From Hyaloraphidium curvatum (Eukaryota; Monoblepharomycota; Hyaloraphidiomycetes; Hyaloraphidiales; Hyaloraphidiaceae), in contig JAIVFI010000014.1 of NCBI GenBank assembly GCA_025558095.1, forward strand, positions 372,001 to 436,000: DNA of 64,000 nucleotides, written 5' to 3'. The position numbers and the translations under genes are program-made. The notes beneath the pieces are model-generated. The model had not been told where the DNA came from and searched no databases. It saw only the letters and a program-made list of their open reading frames with translations. Positions 1 to 9,881 of the stretch are shown piece after piece (position 1 is the first letter of the stretch; each line of letters opens with the position of its first letter).

Positions 1-723
1 CTGGCGCCGCTCCGCATTTGCTGAACAGTGAAACAGAAAGTGTTGTTCGTCTCCAATGTGCTCAGGGTCATGCTTGCACGTTCTCTGCTGCACCTCAAGT
101 CCTTGGTGCCTGCCTATCTCCACCTCCAGGTCGTGGGTAGAGCACAGCAACTTTTGGACATCCCTCCGGTGCTTCTCCACCCGGATCAGGGACGGTCCGA
201 TGTGGCCAAAGGTCATGTCACACATCCTCCAAAAGTGCAGTTTGTCGTTGTCCTTGAGCCTCTGGGCATTGATCTCCCTGAACTTGCCCTCCACAAGATT
301 CTCCACAGTCTCCTTGGGCCATGAGACAGTGTCCTTCTCCCACATCTCCTTCCCATCTTCGCCACCATAGTATACAAGTAGTTCCCTCAGGAAGGCAGCC
401 CAGTTCCAGGACCCCTTCAGTGCCTCGATCTTGAGCTCTTTGTAAAGTAGGTACAGCGCAGGATCCGCTGTTTTGATGCGCATGAGGAACTTGAGTGCCG
501 ACTCGTGGTCATGAACTGCAAGGGGGTACTGGCCAGTGATCGCATACAGACAGGCCAGGGAGGTAGACTTGGGCAGATGAGTGACGGCACGAAGAGCCAT
601 GCATGTCACTTTGTCCCTGGTGCTTTCCCCGGCAAGGTACTCCTCCTTCGGCATCTCAACAATGAACGGGTTCCCATATTGGCCCACTGCCTTGACCTTC
701 ATGTTGTAGAGCTTGAGTTGGAG
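1..723 (-). mobile_element. 3' fragment of non-LTR retrotransposon (C-terminal part of the RT ORF), cut by window edge
   Basis: The reverse complement of this stretch matches the plus-strand copy from about 3695 to 4315 at high identity, so it is a second copy in opposite orientation. It stays open through the C-terminal ORF: it begins with LQLKLYNMKVKAVGQ, continues past the position where the plus copy is frameshifted, and reaches a Cys/His-containing tail (HFLFHCSANAERR) near position 1 before leaving the window. Such tails are common downstream of the reverse transcriptase in LINE proteins. Similarity to the plus copy stops abruptly at about 723, where head-to-head plus-strand element sequence begins. 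It appears 5'-truncated relative to the element. The family name is not determined. Confidence 0.8.
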
Positions 724-737
724 ATCGTGGTGGACAA

Positions 738-1097
738 GTGGTACCTCACGGGAAGTCGCACCTTGACCTCCAGCTCACGTTCTCGACCGAGGAGGACCGC
801 GAGACGCTCATACGGCTCAACGAGGCTGGAGCCCTGAAGCACCTGGCTGCGTACGCGAGTCGCGAGAAGACGTGGATGCAGAAAAACCGGTCTACTGCGC
901 AGTACCACCTGGTCCAGCAGATGGAGAAGGATGGGATTCCCTTCCGCCGCGACGGCCCGAAGATCGTCTACACGCCGCCGGAAACAGGCCTGGAAACGAC
1001 GCTCACCATGGAAAAGATCGAAGCAAAGTCACGCGAGCTTTGGGAGACGCGCCAGACTGCACGCGCGAACGCTGGAGAGCGTGTTGCGCGCGGCTAG
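738..1097 (+). pseudogene. ORF1-like segment upstream of the retrotransposon endonuclease
   Basis: About 119 codons, open from at least 723 and ending at TAG 1095-1097. The frame is the same as the endonuclease/RT frame that follows directly, so the two would form one polyprotein without the TAG. The segment is rich in charged residues, and a stretch such as MEKDGIPFRRDGPKIVYTP loosely resembles the C-terminal domain of L1-type ORF1 RNA-binding proteins. That resemblance is weak and is an inference. No ATG is seen at the start; the first codon of the open stretch I used is GTG. It may be a 5'-truncated remnant rather than an independent ORF. Confidence 0.4.
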
Positions 1098-3758
1098 GAA
1101 AACGAGACTCGGACATGCCTCAGGATACTGTACCAAAACGTCGAGCGGAAGCTCGAGAAGAGCCTCTTTATACGTGAGCTGCTGCTACACATTGTAGAGT
1201 ACGATATCGTCGTTTTCGCTGAAGCAAGGTGGACGGGCAAAGGCGAGAAGCGGACTTGGGAGGAGCATATGAGCAACAACGACATCCGCGCAGAGGTTGC
1301 CGCGGTACTGGAAACGTTCGAGGTTTATGAGAAGAGCTGCTCGGAGCATGGTGGAGGAGGGTTGACGGTCTTTGTGCGAAAGGAGCTACCGCACACCGTA
1401 CGGACAGACTTGGACCCGATCCTGGACGTCGTGCAGATCCAAGTCGGCGGAGTGAACGTGCTGGGGGCGTACATACCGCCAACGCCAACGCAGGACATAG
1501 TCACGCAGGACGAGATGTGGTCGAGGTTCTCAGGGATTGTGGCTGGGTGCGACATGCCGATCGTGATCGGGGACCTGAACGCACATGTGGGGATAAGCGA
1601 GGCAAACAGCGACGTGCGTGGCACGAGCTTCGGAAAGCGTGTAATCCGGTCGGAGCAGCGCACGGATCGGAGGGGGAAACAGCTACTTGCACTGTGCCAC
1701 GAGGAGGAGCTGGTGATCCTGAACAGGCGCCTTGAGCCGGGGGCAACAACTCGCGCAGGAAAGGATGGCGAGCGGGACAGCACCTTGGACTACGCAATCG
1801 TGCCGCAGAGCCCCTACGGGACGGTCACCCAGCTTGCATTTGTGAAGGAAGGCTGGGTCGTCACCTCAGACCACATGGCCCTGAGCCTGACCATCAAGGC
1901 CAACCTCGTGCGACCAGCTGCGAAGGAGAACAAGGCGCACTGCAAACCCGTGCCGTGCGACTTCCACTTCCTCGCAATAATGCGAAACCTCTACGACGAG
2001 CCCTGGGTCAAGGAGGCAATGCAAGAGTACGAGCAACTTCAAGCTGGATCCGACAAGTGCAACCGGCTCATCCAGATCATGGCAGCGGTGAACAAGGTCG
2101 CGAAGAAGGTCGCGAAGAAGGTCGCGAAGAAGAAGTACGACAAGGTCAGCGCACACGAAGAGGCGGACAAGTTCCTCAACGGCTTTGCGGACTCGGCGGA
2201 GAGGGCCGAGATCGATCGGAAGCTGTCACGCCTTCTTGAGCTGCGATCCCTCATGGAGAAGGACGAGTGGAAGAAGGAGTACCAGGGGAAGACGCGGGAG
2301 CTGGAGAAGGAGGGGAAGAAGTTGGAGAAGAGGATGCGGAGGGTTGCTGAGCGAGAGAACTCCAAGCTGCTAGAGCGACTCTTCAGGCGAGAGCCTAAGG
2401 GGCACTACCAGCTGCTTGGAAAGGCTCACGCAAGGCGCAAGGGCAACCCCGTGCCCTTTGCAGAGCTGGTGCGCCACATGGAGATGGTCTCCAGCGCCGA
2501 GTACGTGACCAAGATCGAGGAGGATCCAAGGCTCACGTTTCCACCACTTCCCAAGGCCACGATCACGCCTTCTGGAGACCTGCTGCGCCCCATCACCCTC
2601 AAGGAGCTGGAGAGGGTCTTGAAGAAGGCCCCCAACGGCAAGGCAAAGGACGAGGATGGGATCCGGCTCGAGTTCGTCAAGTACGGGACTGCAGTACTGA
2701 AGCAAGCTGTTGTCAACCTCCTCAACGACGTGCTCAATGGCGTCAAGATGGATGACTGGGGCCAGACACTGCTGGTGATGCTACACAAGAAGGGGCCCAA
2801 GAACGTGGCTGGCAACTACCGAGGCATCAGCATAGAGAGGACGCTGGAGAAGGTCTTCTCCCTGGTCTGGAACGCTCGGCTAGCTCCCTGGGCTGAGTGC
2901 AACAAGCTGCTGGAAGGCTCGCAGTTTGGATTCCGTGCACGGAGATCGACCCTTCATGCAGTGTTCCTTGCCGAGGCACTCTTCTCCTTGGCCAAAGCAC
3001 GCAAGGAGAAGCTGATCATGGTCTTTGTAGATTTCACAAAGGCTTTTGACGCGGTGGAGCGCCCCAGGTTATGGCAGAAGCTGGAGGAGATGGGTGTACC
3101 CAAGCAGGTTGTTGACATGTTCGAGATGGCGTTCGGGCGCGTGTGGGGACGGCTCCGGGATGAAGACGGGACCAAGTCAGACTTCATCAAGTTCCTGACC
3201 GGAGTGAAGCAGGGGGACCCTCTCTCGTCGCTGTTCTTTTTCTTGTTCATCAACGACATCACTGCTTTCATGGAGGCCAATGGTGCAAAAGGGATGGATC
3301 TGGGCATGGTGTCTGAGGAGGAAGAGGATCAGGAGCGGATGGTTAGCTTGCTGGCTTTGTTCTTTGCAGACGACACCACTTTGATCTCGAAGGCGGTGAA
3401 GAATGCCAAGATGCAGCTGGATCTTTTGTCTGCATATGCCAGTGCCAATGGGCTGGAGATCAACGTCAGCAAAACAGAGTGGATGGCCAGGAAGATACCT
3501 CATCGTGTAAAGCTCATGTACAGGGGCCACGAGCTGAAGAGGGTCGACAGCTTCAAGCTTCTGGGGTACCAGCTCACGTCATTTTGGCGGAGCAAGGACC
3601 ATGTGCATGGCAGGGAGGCTAAGATGAACGCTGCTTATGGGCTCTGGCTCCGCGACATCCGGGAGCAGCCTGGGATGAGTCCTGACCTCCAACTCAAGCT
3701 CTACAACATGAAGGTCAAGGCAGTGGGCCAAGACGCACGGGAACCCGTTCATTGTTGA
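1098..3758 (+). pseudogene. Retrotransposon endonuclease / reverse transcriptase polyprotein, frameshifted at its 3' end
   Basis: Open from 1098, directly after an in-frame TAG, to 3758; the first ATG is at 1269, inside the endonuclease domain. Endonuclease/exonuclease/phosphatase motifs are visible in order: LYQNV, VVFAEAR, GDLNAHVG, LDYAIV and a terminal SDHMAL. The reverse transcriptase shows NYRGIS, GFRARRST, VDFTKAFDAV, GVKQGDPLS and the catalytic FADDTT, so palm residues look intact. Near 3735 this copy differs from the inverted copy (1-723) by a net four bases, which shifts the frame and truncates the protein at 3758. The element would nick DNA and prime reverse transcription at the target. 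Whether this copy is active is doubtful. Confidence 0.85.
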
Positions 3759-4318
3759 GATGCCGAAGGAGGAGTACCTTCCGGGGAAAGCACCAGGGAC
3801 AAAGCGACATGCATGGCTGTCCCTTCGTGTCTGTCACTCATCAGCCCAAGTCTACCTCGTTGGCTGCCCTGTATGCGATCACTAGCCAGTACCCTCTTGC
3901 AGTTCATGACCGCCATGATGAGTCGGCCCTCAAGTTCCTCATGCGCATCAAAACCGCTACCCCTGATTATACCTGCTCTACAAGGGGCTCAAGACCGAGG
4001 CACTGAAGGGATCGGAACTGGGGTGCCTTCCTGAGGGAACTACTTGTATACTACGGTGGAGAGGAGGGGAGGGAGATGTGGGAGAAGGACACTTTTTCAT
4101 GGGCCAAAGAGACTGTGAGAATCTTGTGAAGAGCAAGTAGGGAGATCAATAATGTCCAAAAGCTCAAGGACAACGACGAACTGCACGTCTGGAGGATGTG
4201 ACATGACCTTTGGTCACATTCCCACCGTCGTTGATCCGGGTGGAGAAGACGGGAGGGACATCCAGAAGCTGCTCTGCTCTACCCACGACCTGGAGGTGGA
4301 GACAGGCAGGCACCACGG

Positions 4319-5495
4319 AGCGGGTACGCCACATGGAGATGGTGGCCAGCACCAAGTACGTGACCAAGATCGAGGAAGACCCCAGCAGGCTCACGTTCCC
4401 ACCACTTCCCAAGGCTATGGTCACGCCTCCTGGGAACCTGCTGCGCCCCATCACCCTCAAGGAGCTCGAGAAGGTCCTGAAGAAGGCTCCTAACGGCAGG
4501 GCAGCGGATGAGGATGGGATCAGGCTCGAGTTCAAGTACGGGACCACTGTGCTGAAGCAAGCTGTGGTCGATCTGCTCAACGACGTGCTCAATGGTCAAG
4601 ATGGATGACTGGGGCCAGACACTGCTGGTAATGCTACACAAGAAGGGGCCCAAGAACGTGGCTGGCAACTACAGGGGGATCAGCATAGAGAGGATGCTGG
4701 AGGAGGTCTTTTCCCTGGTCTGGAATGCTCGGCTAGCTCCCTGGGCCGAGTGCAACAGCTGCTGGAAGGCTCGCACTTTGGATTCTGTGCATGCAGGTCG
4801 ACCCTTCATGCAGCATTCCTTGCTGAGGCGCTCTTCTCCTTGGCCAAGTAAGGCACGCAAGGAGAAGCTGATCATAGTGTTTGTAGATTTCACAAAGGCT
4901 TTTGACACGGTGGAGCCCCCGAGGTTGTGGAAGAAACTGGAGGAGATGTGTGTGCCCAAACAGAGGTGTGGGAAGGCTCCGGGATGAGGACGGGACCAAG
5001 TCGGACTTCATCAAGTTCCTGACTGGAGTGAAGCAGGGGGACCCCATCTCATCACTGTTGTTCATCTTGTTCATCTATGACATCACTGCTTTCATGGAGG
5101 CCAATGGTGCAAAAGGGATGGATCTGGGCATGGTGATTGAGGAGCGGGAGGATCAGGAGCGGATGGTTAGCTTGCTGGCTTTGTTCTTTGCAGACGACAC
5201 CACTTTGATCTCGAAGGCGGTGAAGAATGCCAAGATGCAGCTGGATCTTTTGTCTGCATATGCCAGTGCCAATGGGCTGGAGATCAACGTCAGCAAAACA
5301 GAGTGGATGGCCAGGAAGATACCTCATCATGTAAAGCTCATGTACAGGGGCCACGAGCTGAAGAGGGTCGACAGCTTCAAGCTTCTGGGGTACCATGGCC
5401 AGCTCACGTCATTTTGGCGGAGCGAGGACCATGTGCATGGCAGGGAGGCTAAGATGAACGCTGCTTATGGGCCCTGGCCTCGGGGACATCAGGCA
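4319..5495 (+). pseudogene. Truncated second copy of the retrotransposon RT region
   Basis: Similarity to the first copy begins at its base about 2470 (CGCCACATGGAGATGG) and runs to about its base 3640. Parts are nearly identical, for example 5130-5345 against 3320-3535. The copy is clearly broken: a 2-bp deletion near 4595 shifts the frame, about 50 bp are missing around 4970 between the VDFTKAFD and GVKQGDP motifs, and it has lost its endonuclease and C-terminal parts. It carries an extra ATGGCC at about 5394 relative to copy one. It directly abuts copy one at about 4318-4326. FADDTT is still readable. Confidence 0.85.
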
Positions 5496-5656
5496 TGCGC
5501 CTGTGATGAGTGTGAAAGATTTGGAGGAAACTACTGAGACTGGGTCATGCTAAGGCCAGGAATGAACCGCGTGCATTCCAGCATCGCAAGGACGCCTCTT
5601 GCACCAAATCACTGAGAAAGAGTGCCTCTACCAGGTAGCCAAAGAGCACAATCCGG
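5496..5656. other. Spacer between retroelement remnant and pyruvyl transferase-like gene
   Basis: Similarity to the retroelement fades after about 5495. No gene is supported here. It would contain the 3' end of the minus-strand gene that stops at 5657. Confidence 0.4.
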
Positions 5657-6820
5657 CTATGGTGGATCAAGATCCTGTTTGCACCTCATTTCCCTCTCCG
5701 CCTTCCAATCAACTGCAAGCATGGCCTCTGCAACTGCACCTGCATCATTGAGGTCCGTGGCTGCACGGACATTGTCTGCCTCCAGGGTAAAAATGGAGTG
5801 GTATCTCATCACCTTGCCGTAGTTGTTGTCCAATAGCACGTGCGGAACATCCAGCAACAAGCTCAGAATGTGGCCGTGTAGCCGATCCGTGACCACAACC
5901 TTTGCCCTCGCGAGAAACTGCAGTCCTAAAGCAGTCCTTTCGTGGCTCGCACTGGGCGGGTCCGTGGTGCCCTTGGCAAGATGTTCGCCGTATAGCAACC
6001 AATCGTCCACCGTCACATTCCGGCCCGGGTGCCGGCTGGCCAGCGGCACGCTGATGTTGCGGCGGTGAACGGCCTCCTTGTCCGTGCGGAGGAAATAGAG
6101 CACGTCCACGGGCGGGAGGACGCTGGGCACCTCGAATTTTTCCCGGGCAAGGGGTCCCAGGGCAAAGGCCGAATCCGGAGAAAGAAAGACCCGGTGACGG
6201 GCGGAGAAGTGGTCGACTAGGAAGCGGAAGGACCACGCGTCCCGCGCGACGAGCGTCAGATCCGTCATGGTAGCAAAGGCAGCCACTGTCTCTGCTGCCG
6301 CCGCGTCCGACGAAAACTGGACGCTCTGCGGCAAGAGCACAGATCTCCTATGCCGCAGGCGCGACATCAGGCTCAAACGCATTCTGTGGGGCAGCGGCCA
6401 GACATCGCCAAGATTCCCTCCTCCATGGTACAGCACGGCCGCCGTAGTGTCATTGGGAAGCAAGCGGTCGATCAAGGCCGCTTCCTCGTCGTCGTTCGCG
6501 TTCTCGATGCCGTAGTGCACCACGTTGATGCCGAGCAGACGGAGCACCTCCACTTCCCCGGCCGCAATAGCGGAATCGCCTTTGTTCTGGTGCATCGGAA
6601 GCTTCACGAGGGCGGCATGCTTCACCCCCGCAAGAGCTTGCCGCATTGTGGCCAGGAGCTTGGCGCGCGTAGCGACCACCACATCGGGTGCGGGCGGCAA
6701 ATGTCCGGCACAGGATTCGCTGCCGTTTCCGCCGCGGTAGAATCGCGTCTGCAGCCATAGGAGCGAAGCAAGTGCAAAGAATGTCAGGACAATGAAGCTC
6801 GTCCTCAGCGCCGAAGGCAT
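5657..6820 (-). CDS. Polysaccharide pyruvyl transferase family protein, type II membrane
   Basis: A single uninterrupted 387-codon ORF, unusual here because most neighbours have introns. Residues 5-27 form a hydrophobic signal anchor followed by a probable luminal domain. The fold looks like the pyruvyl transferase family (CsaB/WcaK/Pvg1, PF04230): an early HQNKGDSAIAAGE loop, LYHGGGNLGD, LLPQSVQF, and a late DRLHGHILSLLLDVPHVLLD followed by DNNYGK. Family members add ketal-linked pyruvate from PEP to cell-wall or secreted sugars; Pvg1 in fission yeast acts on galactomannan in the Golgi. By analogy this one would act in the Golgi lumen, but the acceptor sugar is unknown. It lies beside the retroelement cluster. 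Confidence 0.8.
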   Translation of the reverse strand: MPSALRTSFIVLTFFALASLLWLQTRFYRGGNGSESCAGHLPPAPDVVVATRAKLLATMRQALAGVKHAALVKLPMHQNKGDSAIAAGEVEVLRLLGINVVHYGIENANDDEEAALIDRLLPNDTTAAVLYHGGGNLGDVWPLPHRMRLSLMSRLRHRRSVLLPQSVQFSSDAAAAETVAAFATMTDLTLVARDAWSFRFLVDHFSARHRVFLSPDSAFALGPLAREKFEVPSVLPPVDVLYFLRTDKEAVHRRNISVPLASRHPGRNVTVDDWLLYGEHLAKGTTDPPSASHERTALGLQFLARAKVVVTDRLHGHILSLLLDVPHVLLDNNYGKVMRYHSIFTLEADNVRAATDLNDAGAVAEAMLAVDWKAEREMRCKQDLDPP

Positions 6821-6912
6821 GGGGTCATTGGCCCGACATGTTTCCCCGTGTGATGAGGAGAAAGCAAAGCAGGAAGAGAAATCTATCCAATCAACACCAT
6901 TACGCGAATGAT

Positions 6913-9725
6913 CTAATCCAGCAGCGCACGGAACCGCTCCTCGATCTCCTTGTTCAGTTTTGCGTACCTAGGGGCGGATATGATGAGCTGGGATTCGGCG
7001 AAAGCCAGTGCACGCCACCAACCTCTCCTTGATGGCCTCCTCGCCGTCGTTAGGGTCCTGAGGTGCAAATATGCGTCAGAGATGTTCTGGCAAGGGATGG
7101 AGCGCGCGCCGCATACCTCGAACTTCATGGAGCTGAGCTTGTACATGATGTCAGACATGCTCTCCCGGATCCTGTTCCAGGTGATCTGGTTCGAGGTTGC
7201 CTCAACGGCGTGCGTTGCCGCGTCGTAGAAGGCAACGATGTTCTTCATCATCCCGGACGACTTGTAGAAGGGGCAGTAACGGTCGTAGGTCGAGTACCCG
7301 TTCTGCTGCAGGAAGTCCTCCTTGATGATCTTGGCAATCTCAAGGGTGATCTTGTCCGTCTCGGCGAGTGCGGACTGGAGCAACAGGCGTGAAACGAGAT
7401 CCCCCGATCCTTGGACGCACGACCAACCTTCCCGACAAGCTGCACGATTTCGGAAAGATCGTCTTCCATCTGCAGAATCTCCTTGAACTTTGTCCGGAGA
7501 GCAACGAACTCGGAGTCGAAGGTGTCGTACCAAGGCTCGAGGGCCTTGACGTACTTGGAGTACGAAATGTTCCAGTTGACGGAGGGGAAGTGCTTGCGCT
7601 GGGCGAGCTTCTTGTCGAGACCCCAGAACACCTGCACGATACTGAGGGTGGAGGAAGTGACCGGGTCCGAGAAATCACCACCGGGGGGCGACACGCTGCG
7701 CAAAGAGCCCATTAAGCGCGCACGACGGGACGTACGGCGGAACCGGACTCACGCGCCGACGATGGTAACGGTGCCGTTCCGCTGGGGGTTGCCCAGGCAA
7801 GTGACCTTTCCGGCACGCTCGTAGAAGGAAGCAAGACGAGCACCGAGGTACGCAGGGTAGCCCGAGTCTGGGAAGCTGCGTTAGAACCCTCGCCGCGGCG
7901 CCAGGGAGCGCAGCACCGACCAGCAGGCATTTCAGCGAGACGACCCGAGATTTCACGCAGCGCCTCGGCCCAGCGCGAGGTCGAGTCCGCCATCATGGCG
8001 ACGTTGAGCCCCTGATCACGGAAGTACTCCGACAGCGTGATACCCGTGTAGATGGAAGCTTCGCGAGCCGCAACGGGCATGTTACTGGTGTTGGCGACGA
8101 GAGTCGTGCGCAACATGATGGACTCTTCGCGCCCATCGACCGTCATCTTCAGCTCCGGGAAGTCCATCAGCACCTCCGCCATTTCGTTGCCGCGCTCGCC
8201 GCAGCCGACGTAGACGATGATGTCCGAGTTCGAGTACTTGGAAAGCGACTGCGAAATGACAGTCTTTCCGCACCCGAAAGCACCAGGGATGGCTGTCGTA
8301 CCGCCCTGGACGCAACTAAAGACACGGGTGGCGTTTAGAACACGCCAAGCAGGATCCCCGTTTACAACTCACGGGAAGAGCGCGTCCAGCACACGCTGTC
8401 CAGTCAGCAGCGGGTTGTCGCCCGCAAGCTTCTCGGCCACGGGGCGGGGCGAACGGACGGGCCACACTTGGAGGAGGGTGAACTTCTCCTTCTGGCCCTC
8501 GAACTCCGTCTCCAGGATGGTGTCCTGAATAAGGTACTCATCAGCGAAGCCCACGAAAGCGTCAGAGGGCACTGATCTTGCCTTGAGAGTGTACTGTCCT
8601 TTGGGAGCGATGTAGGTGATGGTGCCCTTGGCACGGGGGGGTAGCATGATCCGGTGCTTGACGAGGGTGTTCTCCTGCACCATGCCGTAGATGTCGCCTC
8701 CGACGATGTGGTCTCCGACCTTCAACAAGAGGAAACCTGTCAGGGTCTGTATCGGCCGGCCACATAGAGTGCCTTCACCTTGAAAGTGGTGGGTTCAAAG
8801 TCCCACGACACCGACTGATCCAGCGCGGGGGTGTTGATACCACGCGGAATATAGATACTCCCGGAGATGTCTTGGATAGCCTGGAGGTACGGATCAGATG
8901 GTTCGACCGAAGAGGTTGGCTTCTGCCTCCGACCTTCAGCGGGCGCTGGATACCATCGAAGATGGTGTCCATGATACCGGGTCCGAGCTCGACAGACAGA
9001 GGCTTGCCAGACTTGAGCACGGGGTCTCCGACAGTGAGACCGGCTGCGACGACAGCGTAAGGGGACCGCAGAACAAGATGCCTGCCCACGCACAAGTTTC
9101 CTCGTACACCTGAATCGTCGCCTTGTCGCCCTCGATCCTGATGACCTCACCGACGAGCTCATCGTGCCCGACGCGCACCTGGGATGTACGCAATCATTAT
9201 GGCCTTGGGTGGCAACGGAACCGAAAGGCGGCGCCGTACCAGCTCGTACATGGCACATCCCGTCATGCCCTCAGCCACGACGACGGGGCCTGACACCGAG
9301 AAGATGTACCCCAGCCTCGATGCCCTGTCCTCGTCCGCAATCTTGGGAAGGTCCCTCTTCGCATTCTCCAGAGCCCCGGCCTATGAAGGCCCGACAGCAC
9401 GTTCGGCAGGGTCCATGCGAGCGTCCACAAAGCAGCCGTGCGGAATCCCGACGGGAGGGGCGCGGGAGGAGAGCAGGCGACGAGGTGGCGCAAGTCGGCG
9501 TGCGGCGTCATGCACCCGGCGGCCAGCCGCAGCCACATCGCGATGATCGCCGCGGGGACGAAAGGCATCATCAGAGGAACGATTGCGACGAAGTAGAGCC
9601 GCCGATGAGCGCGTGCGCGAGCCGCCGAGGTGATATCAGCACCGCGATAAGGCGAAGTCGACCGGTGGGAGGGCAATGCCGTCAGGGCGCGTCCCCAAAG
9701 CGACGCAGGAGGAGAAACGCACCAT
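6913..9725 (-). CDS. VMA1: V-type proton ATPase catalytic subunit A
   Basis: Catalytic A subunit of the V1 head; it hydrolyses ATP to drive proton pumping into vacuoles and endosomes. Conserved blocks in order: [71 protein letters not shown], Walker [61 protein letters not shown], and a C-terminus [11 protein letters not shown] at TAG 6913-6915. It is split by many short introns (6968-7022 is 55 nt, 7058-7116 is 59 nt) plus a GC-AG intron at 8525-8581. The proposed start is an ATG alone on its exon (9723-9725), followed by a GTGCGT donor and a 342-nt intron; the joined product begins MAGALENAK, the N-terminus I recall for fungal VMA1. There is no intein. The start is inferred. Confidence 0.95.
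8525..8581 (-). other. GC-AG intron in VMA1 (57 nt)
   Basis: On the minus strand the exon ends AAG and the insert starts GCAAGA and ends TTCAG. Removing it joins QYTLK directly to DTILETEF, as in VMA1 of other eukaryotes. The insert is 57 nt and stop-free, so it would also read through as 19 extra residues. Confidence 0.75.
9381..9722 (-). other. Long first intron of VMA1
   Basis: Minus-strand donor ATG|GTGCGT at 9722 and acceptor CTTCATAG at 9381. The intron is 342 nt against about 55 nt for the others in this gene, and directly follows the initiator codon. An open frame with a hydrophobic stretch (9263-9763, minus) overlaps it but has no recognisable homology. Confidence 0.6.
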
Positions 9726-9881
9726 TTCGTTGCTCTGTCCCTGGAAAGCAAGGTCTGGAGCAACGATGCGACGAGGGGCGTACGTGCGCCACTTGACTGC
9801 CCCGTGAGAGTATAATAAGGCCCGATCGCATTGAATGCAGAAACCCCTACTTAAAATAAAAAAAACCCCACCCGCGTAAAA
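9726..9881. promoter_or_regulatory. Divergent VMA1/HOOK promoter interval with TATA-like element
   Basis: 156 bp separate the proposed VMA1 start from the HOOK start. The plus strand has TATAATAAGG at about 9811, roughly 70 bp before the HOOK ATG, and an A-rich tract ending just before it. Both could serve HOOK transcription; this rests on position and composition only. Confidence 0.4.

Larger units (their letters stand above)
724..4318 (+). mobile_element. LINE-like non-LTR retrotransposon, nearly full copy
   Basis: This block carries an ORF1-like tail, an apurinic endonuclease domain, a reverse transcriptase and a C-terminal region, all on the plus strand. Its left edge adjoins the inverted fragment at 723. 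Its right edge, about 4315, is where similarity to the inverted fragment ends and a second plus-strand copy begins. No LTRs, poly-A tail or target-site duplication were recognised, so the true ends are uncertain. A 12-bp unit repeated three times at 2094-2129 encodes a VAKK tandem repeat between endonuclease and RT. The coding frame is broken by a TAG at 1095-1097 and a frameshift near 3735. Confidence 0.85.

Noticed and set aside
1095-1097. Possible TAG codon reassignment
   Set aside because: TAG ends many conserved genes here (VMA1, RPL27, eIF4A-III, SmD2, SPT16), so it is a normal stop.
8780-8800. tRNA B-box-like string GGTTCAAAGTCCC
   Set aside because: It lies in conserved VMA1 coding sequence and no acceptor, D or anticodon arm can be folded around it.
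6913-9725. VMA1 intein
   Set aside because: The Walker A region and flanks run continuously apart from short introns; there is no large insertion or homing-endonuclease motif.
9263-9763. Minus-strand ORF of 166 codons with a hydrophobic stretch
   Set aside because: It overlaps the inferred VMA1 first intron and part of exon 2, has no recognisable homology and low support as a gene.
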